Assembly (NCBI GenBank): GCA_942636505.2
Contig: CALOGB020000009.1
Span: 248,001 to 312,000, forward strand
Length of the DNA stretch: 64,000 nucleotides
From: an uncultured bacterium
GTDB taxonomy: Bacteria; Pseudomonadota; Alphaproteobacteria; Sphingomonadales; Sphingomonadaceae
Direction of reading: 5' to 3'
In this document: positions 39,655 through 47,669 of the stretch, piece by piece
Layout of the letters: each line of letters starts with the position of its first letter
Position numbering within the stretch: position 1 is the stretch's first letter
Program-made: the position numbers and the translations under genes
Notes under the pieces: generated by a model
The model's input: the letters and a program-made list of their open reading frames with translations, nothing else
What the model was told of the DNA's origin: nothing
Databases searched by the model: none

Positions 39655-40866
39655 ATGGCAACGACCCCGAACACGCTGACGGAAGAGCCGGGCCTGGTGC
39701 TGACCCCGCCCGATCCGGTGCCGACCGTTGCCGCCGCGAAGGCGTCCGGACTGGTGCCCGTTGATGCCGGCGTGAAGTCGCAGTTGGAGGAGCGCGTGTC
39801 GGGCTTCGTCACCGATCTCGTCGCGCAGGACGTCAATTCGCCCGAGTTCGGCAAGCGCGTCGACGCGATCACCGCGATGGGCGCGAAGGAAATCCGCGAC
39901 GCCGCCGGCCAGTCGAACCGCTTCCTCGATCGCCCGGTCAAGGCGATGGATCAGGAGACCGGCGTCGGCAAGGACCTCGCCGAGCTGCGCCGCGTCGTCG
40001 AGGATCTCGATCCCGGCAAGAAGGGGAACCTGACCGCGCCGCAGAAGCTGTTCGGGATCATCCCGTTCGGTGGCAAGATGCGCAATTATTTCGACGGCTA
40101 TAAGTCGTCGCAGACGCACATCGCGCAGATCCTGAAGAGCCTCGGCTCGGGCAAGGACGAGCTGTTGATGGACAATGCCGCGATCGATACCGAGCGCGCG
40201 AACCTGTGGGCGGCGATGGGCCGGCTCGAGCAGATGATCCATCTGTCGAAGACGATGGACGCCAAGCTGGAGGACGTCGCCAACGACCTCGACCACAGCG
40301 ATCCCGCCAAGGCGAAGGCGATCCGCGAGACCGCGTTGTTCTACACACGCCAGCGTACGCAGGACCTGCTGACGCAGATGGCGGTCACCGTACAGGGCTA
40401 TCTCGCGCTCGATCTGGTCAAGAAGAACAATGTCGAGCTGGTGAAGGGGGTCGATCGCGCCTCGACCACGACCGTGTCCGCGCTACGTACCGCGGTGACG
40501 GTGGCGCAGGCGCTGACCAACCAGAAGCTGGTGCTCGAGCAGATTACCGCGCTCAACACGACCACCGCGAACATCATCGATTCGACCGGCAAGCTGCTCA
40601 AATCGCAGACCGCGCAGATCCATGAGCAGGCGGCCTCGGCGACGATCCCGCTGGAGACGCTGCAACGCGCGTTCCAGAACATTTACGACACGATGGACGC
40701 GATCGACGTGTTCAAGCTGAAGGCGTTGGATTCGATGAAGGTTACGGTCGGCGCGCTGTCGAACGAGGTCGATAAATCCCGTGGGTATATCGCGCGGGCT
40801 GAAGGCGCGACTCAAGGCCAGCTAGGCGGACCGTCCGCCAGCCCGTTCAAGCTGGAGGCGATGTAA
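39655..40866 (+). CDS. telA: TelA-family (toxic anion resistance) protein
   Basis: A 403-residue soluble, mostly helical protein of the TelA/KlaA family: an Ala/Pro-rich start, GKDLAELRRVVEDLDPGKKG, KLFGIIPFGGKMRNYFDGYK, and long amphipathic helices. Members are linked to tellurite, colicin and antibiotic tolerance and act at the envelope in other bacteria; the mechanism is unknown. The ATG at 39655 follows GGAG. It leads a compact operon with a membrane partner five bases downstream and a small zinc-ribbon-like gene. Confidence 0.92.
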   Translation: MATTPNTLTEEPGLVLTPPDPVPTVAAAKASGLVPVDAGVKSQLEERVSGFVTDLVAQDVNSPEFGKRVDAITAMGAKEIRDAAGQSNRFLDRPVKAMDQETGVGKDLAELRRVVEDLDPGKKGNLTAPQKLFGIIPFGGKMRNYFDGYKSSQTHIAQILKSLGSGKDELLMDNAAIDTERANLWAAMGRLEQMIHLSKTMDAKLEDVANDLDHSDPAKAKAIRETALFYTRQRTQDLLTQMAVTVQGYLALDLVKKNNVELVKGVDRASTTTVSALRTAVTVAQALTNQKLVLEQITALNTTTANIIDSTGKLLKSQTAQIHEQAASATIPLETLQRAFQNIYDTMDAIDVFKLKALDSMKVTVGALSNEVDKSRGYIARAEGATQGQLGGPSASPFKLEAM

Positions 40867-40871
40867 CCCTC

Positions 40872-41579
40872 GTGAGCGAAGTCGACGACGCCATCGCCAG
40901 CGCCCGCGCCTCCTGGTCGCGCATCTCCGACGACCGGACGGGCACCCTCATCGCACGCTCGCCAACGCGGGGACGGGCGCGGCAGACGCAGGCGATCGGC
41001 AAGCGACTGACCCGGATCGCGGTCGCCGATGTGTCAATCCTGATTGCGGCGATGGTGATCGGCTGGATCGTGCCGCTCGGGATCGGCGGCGCGATGCTGG
41101 TGATGGCGCTGCTGGTCGCCGCCACGGTGTTGTTCGCGGTCTGGCCGGCGGAACGCGCGCCCACGCCCGAGCGGCTCGCGGCGGTCGATATCCGTGCGCT
41201 ACCGGCGCAGACCGAACGCTGGCTGGAGGCGCAACGCCCCGCCCTCCCCGCACCGGCGATGACATTAGTCGACCGGATCGGCCTGCGCCTCGAAACGCTG
41301 ACCCCGCAACTCGCGACGCTCGACGCGAACACGCAGGAAGCGGTCGACGTGCGGAAGCTGATCGGCGAGCAACTCCCTGCATTCGTCAAGGATTACGAGA
41401 AGGTACCATCGTCGTTGCGTACCACGCCGCGCAACGGTCGCACCCCCGACGCCGAGCTGGTCGACGGCCTCAAGCTGATCGAACAGGAGATCGGCGAGAT
41501 GACCGCCCGCCTCGCGCAGAGCGACCTCGACAACCTCTCAACCCGCGGTCGCTTCCTGGAGATGAAGTACAAGGATTGA
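40872..41579 (+). CDS. Membrane partner of TelA, possibly XpaC-like
   Basis: A 235-residue protein beginning at a GTG five bases after the telA stop. A polar basic N-terminus is followed by two adjacent spans at about 50-92 (VSILIAAMVIGWIVPLGIGG, AMLVMALLVAATVLFAVWPA), then a long helical cytoplasmic domain (RLETLTPQLATLDANTQEAV; DLDNLSTRGRFLEMKY at the end). In many bacteria TelA is paired with an XpaC-type membrane protein; this gene fits by position, length and two spans plus helices, but sequence identity to XpaC was not established. Its 3-prime end is echoed by a degenerate copy 300 bases downstream. Confidence 0.7.
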   Translation: MSEVDDAIASARASWSRISDDRTGTLIARSPTRGRARQTQAIGKRLTRIAVADVSILIAAMVIGWIVPLGIGGAMLVMALLVAATVLFAVWPAERAPTPERLAAVDIRALPAQTERWLEAQRPALPAPAMTLVDRIGLRLETLTPQLATLDANTQEAVDVRKLIGEQLPAFVKDYEKVPSSLRTTPRNGRTPDAELVDGLKLIEQEIGEMTARLAQSDLDNLSTRGRFLEMKYKD

Positions 41580-41583
41580 GGCG

Positions 41584-41754
41584 GTGAAACACACCCGGCT
41601 AAGTGTCTGTCGCCGCAAGGCGCGCTTCGTCTCCGAAGCTGACGCGCTCCTAGTGGCGCAAACCGGACGCGTGCCGCTCAGGGCCTATCGGTGCGACCGC
41701 TGCCTGCAATTTCACCTGACCAGCCGCACGAAGGGCAAGCGTATGCTCGGGTAG
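41584..41754 (+). CDS. 56-residue zinc-ribbon-like protein in the telA operon
   Basis: A short gene starting GTG five bases after the previous stop, with GAGG just upstream. The 56-residue product begins MKHTRLSVCRRKARFVSEAD and ends YRCDRCLQFHLTSRTKGKR then MLG. Cys 9, Cys 37, Cys 40 and His 44 make a plausible zinc site (CXXC-XXXH). Similar tiny CXXC...FHLTS proteins are seen in many proteobacteria, function unknown. Tight spacing suggests it belongs to the telA operon. Confidence 0.75.
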   Translation: MKHTRLSVCRRKARFVSEADALLVAQTGRVPLRAYRCDRCLQFHLTSRTKGKRMLG

Positions 41755-41810
41755 CTGGCATTTCGCGCCGATCGAGCGGTGTTCAGTGATAAGCGCTCGT
41801 CTGGATTGGA

Positions 41811-41870
41811 GCGACCTCGACAATCTCGCGACGCGCACGTTTCTGAAATAAGATCGAATACGAGAAAGAC
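41811..41870 (+). pseudogene. Remnant copy of the 3-prime end of the TelA-partner gene
   Basis: GCGACCTCGACAATCTCGCG (41811-41830) matches GCGACCTCGACAACCTCTCA at 41521-41540, and the alignment continues through CGCACGTTTCTGAAA against CGCGGTCGCTTCCTGGAGAT. Read in frame it gives SDLDNLATRTFLK then a stop; a shift restores KIEYEKD against the intact gene's MKYKD. It looks like a decayed duplicate or a recombination scar of the membrane-partner gene, not a functional gene. Confidence 0.5.
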
Positions 41871-41985
41871 GGCGCGCAGTAGCGCAAGCGCGTGCCATGA
41901 ACTGCAATCAGACCCGATGAATTTAGACTTTGATCGTTGATCCGAATCATGCACGATGTTGCCTGATAGATCCGGAGGCTGGACC

Positions 41986-43119
41986 ATGATCGGGTTGCTT
42001 TTCGTGCTGGCGATGCAGGCTGCTACACCCGACATCATCGTGTCGGGCAAACGTCTGGACGAAGCATACCAGGCCTGCGTCGAGCAAGGTTGCCCGCCGC
42101 TTCGCGATGCGCAGGTCTCGATCGCGTTTGCCGAACAGCAATTCCGCCAAGGCGCCTATCAGCGGGCCAGGCGGACACTCGCTGCCGCAGTCGCACGCAA
42201 CAAGCAGAATGCCGCGATCGCGCCAAAGCCGGTCGCGGCGCTATATGAAGCCTATGCGACGGTGTCGCTGCACGACGGCGAAATGGATGTCTTCAAGAAA
42301 GCAGTAGGTGGCCAAGTTCGCACGCTGCGCGAGAATTTACCGCGCGACGATCCCGCGGTGACTGCCGCCGCGTTCGCCACCGGCGACATGTGGCTGGCAC
42401 TGCGCGACGGACGCACGGCCGAGCTTTCCTATCGCGCGGTCGAACGGCAGGCGCTTGCCGACGGCAACGCGACGTTGGCGATGCTGGCGACATTGCGTCG
42501 CGCCGAACTGGCCAACGCGCGGAACGATCCCGCCGGGGCCGCACGCCTTCTGGCCGAAGCCGAGGCGAGACCCGCCGCGACCGACCCCGCGCTTCGATCG
42601 GTGTCGCAGGTGGTCCGCTTGCGACTGGCAGCGCAACGTGCCGATGATGGCCAGGTCGACCGGTTGGTGCGGGAGATCGGCCACGACACGTCGACCCGAC
42701 CGGTGCTGATCTGGGGCCCTCCCTATGAACCAACGGCAGAGGCGGCGGCACGGGACGCAGCCGCCAAATTCGACCTCAGGAACCCGGTGCCGGCCAGCTC
42801 GTCCGATGTCGGCTCGATCCAGTGGGTCGATATCGGGTTCTGGATCAAGCCCGATGGCAAGACCGACGATGCCGAGATCCTGCGCGGATCGCGATCGACG
42901 GGGTGGGCGGGGTATCTGGTCAAGCAGGTATCCGCGCGCCGCTATACGGGTACGGACGGAGCGGCGGGCGCGCGGGGCGTCTACAGGGTCGAGCGGTTCT
43001 CGCTGCGCGGCACGTATCAAACGCCTACCGGCAGTCTGATCAATAGACGGGCCGGCCCCGGCGAACTGGAGGTGCTTGACCTGACGCTGCCGGATACGAC
43101 GATAACGGCAAGTCGCTGA
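41986..43119 (+). CDS. Secreted TPR-like protein with C-terminal TonB-like region, function unknown
   Basis: A 377-residue protein with a short signal (IGLLFVLAMQAATPD). The N-terminal half is helical with tetratricopeptide-like pairs (EQQFRQGAYQRARRTLAAAV; LAMLATLRRAELANARNDPA). The C-terminal third (SIQWVDIGFWIKPDGKTDDA, GYLVKQVSARRYTG, GVYRVERFSLRGTY) resembles the TonB C-terminal fold used by several sphingomonad secreted proteins. GGAGG seven bases upstream fixes the ATG. Probably periplasmic. The name is not known to me. Confidence 0.7.
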   Translation: MIGLLFVLAMQAATPDIIVSGKRLDEAYQACVEQGCPPLRDAQVSIAFAEQQFRQGAYQRARRTLAAAVARNKQNAAIAPKPVAALYEAYATVSLHDGEMDVFKKAVGGQVRTLRENLPRDDPAVTAAAFATGDMWLALRDGRTAELSYRAVERQALADGNATLAMLATLRRAELANARNDPAGAARLLAEAEARPAATDPALRSVSQVVRLRLAAQRADDGQVDRLVREIGHDTSTRPVLIWGPPYEPTAEAAARDAAAKFDLRNPVPASSSDVGSIQWVDIGFWIKPDGKTDDAEILRGSRSTGWAGYLVKQVSARRYTGTDGAAGARGVYRVERFSLRGTYQTPTGSLINRRAGPGELEVLDLTLPDTTITASR

Positions 43120-43125
43120 CCGGCA

Positions 43126-43953
43126 CTAGCCGTTGATCGCGCGGGCCCGGTCCGCCAGGCGCGCGACCGCAGCGGCGTGAATGCCGGGGGTCGCGGTCAG
43201 CACGCCGAACGCCTGCGGGCGCGGCTTGTTGAATACCAGCGGCGCACCGAGTGCATCGGTCACCACCGCGCCCGCTTCGCTCGCGACGAGGATTGCGGCG
43301 GCGATGTCCCATTCGTTGCCCCAGCGCAGCGTGGCGACGAGGTCGGCTTCGTCGGCGGCGACCATCGCTATGCGGAGCGCGATCGAGTTGGGTTTGTGGA
43401 CCATGACGAGGTCTCGGTCGGCTTTGGGGAGGGCGTCCACCGGGGTCCGGCTACCGGGGAAGTCGGTCCGGTCGCCAGCCTTCAGCGGGATGTCGTTGCG
43501 CGTGGCGCCCTGCCCTGCGACCGCGTGCCAGCGTTCGTTGCGGGACGGCGCTTCGAGGATGCCGATCACCGGCTTGCCGCGGTCGACCAGAGCGACCGAG
43601 ACGCACCAGCCAGGCCTGGCGCGGATATAGTCGCGCGTGCCGTCGATCGGGTCGACCACCCAGAGCAGGTCGTGGGCGAGGCGGTCGGCGTTGTCGGCGG
43701 TTTCCTCGGAGAGCCAGCCGGCCTCGGGGAGCAAAATCGACAGCCTCGCCTTGAGCATGCGGTCGATCGCGATGTCGAGTTCGCAGACCGGACTGCCGGG
43801 GGTCTTCTCCCAGCGCTGGAAGTCGGTGTCGAAGCGGTCGAGCGCCATTGCGCCAGCCTCTGCGGCGATACTCGCTACCGCGTCCGCCATAGCGAGCAGC
43901 CATGCCGGCGAGCGCTCGGGGGATCGCCCAGAACTGGGCCGCCGCTCAGCCAC
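43126..43953 (-). CDS. Inositol monophosphatase / CysQ-type phosphatase
   Basis: A 275-residue member of the inositol monophosphatase superfamily: EE at 83-84 in GWLSEETADN, DPIDGTRDYI at 101-110 (metal ligands Asp 101, Asp 104) and WDIAAAILVASEAGA near the C-terminus. It could act on inositol phosphates, histidinol phosphate or 3-phosphoadenosine 5-phosphate (CysQ); motifs do not decide. The start overlaps the end of pmbA by eight bases, so pmbA-phosphatase is a translationally coupled pair. Confidence 0.9.
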   Translation of the reverse strand: MAERRPSSGRSPERSPAWLLAMADAVASIAAEAGAMALDRFDTDFQRWEKTPGSPVCELDIAIDRMLKARLSILLPEAGWLSEETADNADRLAHDLLWVVDPIDGTRDYIRARPGWCVSVALVDRGKPVIGILEAPSRNERWHAVAGQGATRNDIPLKAGDRTDFPGSRTPVDALPKADRDLVMVHKPNSIALRIAMVAADEADLVATLRWGNEWDIAAAILVASEAGAVVTDALGAPLVFNKPRPQAFGVLTATPGIHAAAVARLADRARAING

Positions 43954-45292
43954 TCGCCACCGTCATGCCCTCCACGCGCAGCGTCGGCACGTTGACGCCG
44001 TAGCGGAATTCGAGATCGTTGGCGGGGGTCATCGCGAGGAACATGTCCTTGACGTTGCCGGCGATCGTGAACTCTGCGACCGGCGTGGTGATCCGGCCGT
44101 TCTCGATGCGGAAGCCCGCGGCGCCACGGCTGTAATCGCCGGTCACGCCGTTCGCGCCGCCGCCCATCAGTTCGGTGACATAGACGCCCGACTCGATGTC
44201 GGCGATCAGCGTTTCGAGGGGGACGTGGCCCGGCTCCATGAAGACGTTGCTGGTCGATACGCCGGGCCCGCCGCCGACACCGCGCGCGGCATGGCCGGTG
44301 GGTTCGAGGCCGAGCTGGCGCGCCGAGGCGGAGTCGAGCAACCAGCGTTCGAGCATGCCGTTCTCGATGATGTCGCTCGGCGAGACGGGCAGGCCTTCGC
44401 CATCGAACGGGCGCGAGCGCAGGCCGTGCGGCCGGTGCGGATCGTCGCGGATGGTGATGCCGTGCGCGAACACCTGGCTGCCGAGCGAGTCGAGCAGGAA
44501 GCTGGTCTTCCGCGTGATCGCCTGGCCGGAGATCGCGCCGAGCATGTGGCCGACCAGCGATCCGCCGACGCGGCGGTCGTAGACGATCGTGGTGGGGCCG
44601 CTGACGAGGCGGCCGGGGTTTAGGCGAGCGACGGCCTGTTCGCCGGCGCGGCGGCCGATCGCTTCGGGCGATTCGAGATGCGCGCGGAGTCGGGCGCTGC
44701 TGTGCGCGTAATCGCGCTGCATGCCGCCGCCTTCACCCGCGAGCACGCTGGCCGACACGCCATAGCCGGTCGCGGCATAGGCGCCGGCGAATCCGTGGCT
44801 GGTGGCCAAAGCCCAGACGCTGCGCGAGGCGCTGGCACCGCCGCCTTCGCTGTTCGAGACGCCGGGGACCGCGCGGGCGGCGTCTTCGGCTTCGAGTGCT
44901 GCATCGCGGAGTTGCTCGGGGCTGGCTTCGCCGCCGTCGTCGAGGCCGAGCATCGGGGTGATGCCGTGGAGGAGGCGGTCGGCGGGGGCCAGACCTGCCC
45001 AGGGGTCTTCGGGCGCCTCGCGCGCCATCGCGACCGCGCGGTCGACCAGCGCGTCCATCGCCGCGGTCGAGAGGTCGGAGGTGGAGACGCTGGCAGAGCG
45101 CTGGCCTACGAACACGCGCAGGCCGAGATCCTCGCTTTCGGAGCGGCCGATATCCTCGAGCTTGCCGAGGCGGATCGACACATCGAGCGCTGCGTCGGCG
45201 GCGAAGACTGCGTCGGCGGCGTCGGCGCCTGCCGCCCTCGCGCGCTGGACGATGTCGTGGGCGCGGTCGCGGGCTTGGTCTGGGGTCAGCAT
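43946..45292 (-). CDS. pmbA: PmbA/TldE-type metalloprotease-related protein
   Basis: A 448-residue member of the TldD/PmbA family: N-terminal domain with GKLEDIGRSESEDLGLRVFV, and C-terminal half with IENGMLERWLLDSASARQLG, NVFMEPGHVPLETLIADIES and GVYVTELMGGGANGVTGDYS. The TldE partner lacks the HEXXXH motif carried by TldD, as seen here. Together they degrade peptides and mature microcin- and CcdA-like substrates. The tldD gene is not in the window. It lies between ubiA (nine bases upstream) and the phosphatase, all on one strand. Confidence 0.93.
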   Translation of the reverse strand: MLTPDQARDRAHDIVQRARAAGADAADAVFAADAALDVSIRLGKLEDIGRSESEDLGLRVFVGQRSASVSTSDLSTAAMDALVDRAVAMAREAPEDPWAGLAPADRLLHGITPMLGLDDGGEASPEQLRDAALEAEDAARAVPGVSNSEGGGASASRSVWALATSHGFAGAYAATGYGVSASVLAGEGGGMQRDYAHSSARLRAHLESPEAIGRRAGEQAVARLNPGRLVSGPTTIVYDRRVGGSLVGHMLGAISGQAITRKTSFLLDSLGSQVFAHGITIRDDPHRPHGLRSRPFDGEGLPVSPSDIIENGMLERWLLDSASARQLGLEPTGHAARGVGGGPGVSTSNVFMEPGHVPLETLIADIESGVYVTELMGGGANGVTGDYSRGAAGFRIENGRITTPVAEFTIAGNVKDMFLAMTPANDLEFRYGVNVPTLRVEGMTVASG

Positions 45293-45301
45293 ATCAGCGA
45301 G

Positions 45302-46243
45302 TTAGGGATGCAGGCTCGTGCCGACAACCACGCAGGCGAGGAACATGAGCAGTCCGGCGAACCGGTTCGCGCGGAAGCGGGCGAGTGCGGCGGTGCCGGC
45401 GCCTTCGTGCGTGTCGGGTTTTAGCGTGACGACCTGCCAGGCGAGGTGGAGCGCGACGGGGACGAGCGCGGCGATCGCGAGCGGGTCGGGGCGGACTTGC
45501 CAGAACGCTGCGGCCCATGAAGCGACGGCAGCGACGTAGAAGATGCCGACGCCGGCCTTTACGTGGCTGCCCATGCGGAGCGCGGAGGAGCGGATGCCGA
45601 TCATCGCGTCGTCCTCGCGGTCCTGCAGCGCGTAGATCGTGTCGTAGCCGATCACCCATGCGATCGAGCCGGCGTAGAGCAGCCACATCGGCGTATCGAG
45701 GCTGCCTGCGATGTCGCTCCAGCCGACCAGCAACGCCCAGGAAAAGACGATGCCGAGCCATGCCTGCGGCCACCAGGTGATGCGCTTCATGAACGGATAG
45801 GCGGCGACGGGGGCGAGGCTGGCGAGTGCGACGATCGCGGCGAAGAAGGTGAGTTGGAGGAGGACCACAAAGCCGATCAGGCAGAGCGCGACGAGCCAGA
45901 CCCAGGCGAGCTTGATCGAGACGAGGCCGCTCGGGATCGGCCGGGCGCGGGTGCGCGCGACCTGCGCGTCGAGGTCGCGGTCGACGATGTCGTTGAACAC
46001 GCACCCGGCGCCGCGCATCGCGATGCTGCCGAGGAGGAGCCAGAGGATCAGGTCCCAGCGTTCCACCGCGCCGCCGGCGAGCGCGATGCCCCAGGCACCG
46101 GGCCAGAACAGCAGCCACCAGCCGATCGGGCGATCGAAGCGGGCGAGCAGCGCGAGGCCGCGGAGCGTGGGCGGGAGGCGGCCGACTAACCCCCGGTGTT
46201 CGCTGTCGGGGACGATTTCCGCGTGGCTCGGCTTGGTCTGCAT
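45302..46243 (-). CDS. ubiA: 4-hydroxybenzoate polyprenyltransferase (UbiA)
   Basis: A 313-residue membrane prenyltransferase with about eight or nine spans. Aspartate-rich motif 1 in CVFNDIVDRDLDAQVARTRA, followed by RPIPSG; motif 2 in GYDTIYALQDREDDAMIGI. It attaches the polyprenyl tail to 4-hydroxybenzoate in ubiquinone synthesis. Start at 46243 matches the usual N-terminus; no strong ribosome-binding site. Nine bases separate its stop from pmbA, suggesting a ubiA-pmbA-phosphatase operon. Confidence 0.96.
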   Translation of the reverse strand: MQTKPSHAEIVPDSEHRGLVGRLPPTLRGLALLARFDRPIGWWLLFWPGAWGIALAGGAVERWDLILWLLLGSIAMRGAGCVFNDIVDRDLDAQVARTRARPIPSGLVSIKLAWVWLVALCLIGFVVLLQLTFFAAIVALASLAPVAAYPFMKRITWWPQAWLGIVFSWALLVGWSDIAGSLDTPMWLLYAGSIAWVIGYDTIYALQDREDDAMIGIRSSALRMGSHVKAGVGIFYVAAVASWAAAFWQVRPDPLAIAALVPVALHLAWQVVTLKPDTHEGAGTAALARFRANRFAGLLMFLACVVVGTSLHP

Positions 46244-46325
46244 GGCGGAGGCGTAGGAAGACGGGGTTTGGCGCGCAAGCCTTTGCCGGGTACCGGTGGG
46301 GCGTGACGCGTTCGGACCCTCTCGC

Positions 46326-46487
46326 ATGATCGGCCTTTCGGTGGCGGTCGGCCGCTTCGTCGAGGCGTTGTTCTGGGGGATCTTTCGCGTCGCCGGCGCG
46401 GTCGCGGGGGTGCTGATCCTTGGGGTTGTGGTTCTGGTTGTGGCTTGGGTGATCGCGCGAAAAATGTGGGCGAGACGGAAGCGCTGA
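46326..46487 (+). CDS. 53-residue single-span membrane protein
   Basis: MIGLSVAVGRFVEALFWGIF, then RVAGAVAGVLILGVVVLVVA and a basic end (ARKMWARRKR). One or two hydrophobic stretches at about 10-45 followed by a positive tail, suggesting an inner-membrane anchor with the C-terminus inside. It diverges from ubiA and the start sits 82 bases from that gene's start. No family recognised; small size keeps confidence modest. Confidence 0.5.
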   Translation: MIGLSVAVGRFVEALFWGIFRVAGAVAGVLILGVVVLVVAWVIARKMWARRKR

Positions 46488-46522
46488 ACTGAGTTTTTGC
46501 GTTTACCGGAAGCGCTAATCTT

Positions 46523-46625
46523 CTCCCCTCCCTAAGGGAGGGGTCGGGGGTGGGTCGGCTGCTTGGCGGACGTGGCGGCAGTTCCGAGCCAACCCACCCC
46601 CAGCCCCTCCCTTCCAGGGAGGGGA
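46523..46625. repeat. Inverted-repeat element, family C
   Basis: CTCCCCTCCCTAAGGGAGGG with GTCGGGGGTGGGTCGGC at the left, CCAACCCACCCCCAGCCCCT with CCCTTCCAGGGAGGGGAG at the right. It and the next element fill the 356-base gap before rsmE. Confidence 0.8.
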
Positions 46626-46638
46626 GCGAGAAGTGCCA

Positions 46639-46825
46639 TCCTCCCCGGCACGGGGGGGACCGTTCGCCATCGGCGACGGGTGGAGGGGGATCGCCGCGAG
46701 CGCTTCGCTGGCGGAGGGCGAGGCACGCGCCCCAACCTTTGTGGAAGACGCTGAACGCAAGCGCTTCTCGCGTGGAAGCCCCCCTCCACCAGCTTCGCTG
46801 GTCCCCCTCCCCGTGCCGGGGAGGA
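46639..46825. repeat. 187-bp inverted-repeat element (MITE-like), family F
   Basis: TCCTCCCCGGCACGGGGGGG at the left end and CCCCTCCCCGTGCCGGGGAG at the right end are inverted; second-level arms GGTGGAGGGGG and CCCCCCTCCACC and inner AGCGCTTCGCTGG/CCAGCTTCGCTGG follow. Longer than the other families and found once. It ends 19 bases before rsmE. Confidence 0.65.
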
Positions 46826-46843
46826 TTTGCTAGACCCGTCCTT

Positions 46844-47584
46844 ATGCCTGCAACCCCAGCCTGGCCGCCGCAATCCACGCCGCGCCTGTTCGTCGATACG
46901 CCGCTTGTCGTCGGTCCGCTCCACGTCGATGGGCCGGCGGCGCATTACCTCGTCGGGGTGATGCGGATGAAGATCGGTGATCCGGTGAAGCTGTTCGACG
47001 ACCGGACTGGGGAATGGCTCGGCATCGCGTCGAGCGTCGGCAAGCGGGATCTGGTGCTCGACGTCACCGAGTTGCTGCGGCCGCGCGAGGATGTGCCCGA
47101 TCTATGGCTGTGCGCCGCGCCGCTCAAGAAGGGTCGGGTCGACTGGATGGCGGAGAAGGCGTGCGAGCTGGGCGTCGCGCGGCTGGTGCCGGTGGTCACG
47201 CGGCGGACGATCGTCGACAAGCCCAATACCGAGCGCCTCCGGACGCAGATGATCGAGGCGGCCGAGCAATGTGGGCGCACCGCGCTGCCCGAGGTGGCCG
47301 AACCGGTGAAGCTCGCCGCGTTGCTGCGCGACTGGCCCGTTGATCGCGCGCTGTTCTTTGCCGACGAGACCGGCGGCGTGCCAGCGCTGGAAGCGATGCG
47401 CGCGCGACCGGGACCGGCGGCAATTCTGATCGGACCGGAGGGCGGCTTCGATGCCGATGAGCGCGAGGCGATCCGTGCGCATCCGAATGCGGTCGGCATC
47501 GGGCTGGGGCCGCGCATCCTCCGGGCGGAAACCGCGGCAGGCGCGGCGGTTGCCTTATGGATGGCGGCGGCGGGCGACTGGTAG
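46844..47584 (+). CDS. rsmE: RsmE, 16S rRNA m3U1498 methyltransferase
   Basis: A 246-residue SPOUT methyltransferase: N-terminal PUA-like domain (HYLVGVMRMKIGDPVKLFDD), then CAAPLKKGRVDWMAEKACEL, EAAEQCGRTALPE, the trefoil-knot SAM-binding loops ILIGPEGGFDADEREAI and LGPRILRAETAAGAAVAL. It methylates U1498 of 16S rRNA in the small subunit. The start at 46844 gives the natural N-terminus after the repeat. gshA follows 85 bases downstream on the same strand. Confidence 0.96.
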   Translation: MPATPAWPPQSTPRLFVDTPLVVGPLHVDGPAAHYLVGVMRMKIGDPVKLFDDRTGEWLGIASSVGKRDLVLDVTELLRPREDVPDLWLCAAPLKKGRVDWMAEKACELGVARLVPVVTRRTIVDKPNTERLRTQMIEAAEQCGRTALPEVAEPVKLAALLRDWPVDRALFFADETGGVPALEAMRARPGPAAILIGPEGGFDADEREAIRAHPNAVGIGLGPRILRAETAAGAAVALWMAAAGDW

Positions 47585-47669
47585 GCGTGCCGGCCTCCAC
47601 GAAGACATTGCTACCGATTGGTCCGAATCCCCTCTAGCACCCTCGTTCATCGACGCGTAAGGCGCGGCG

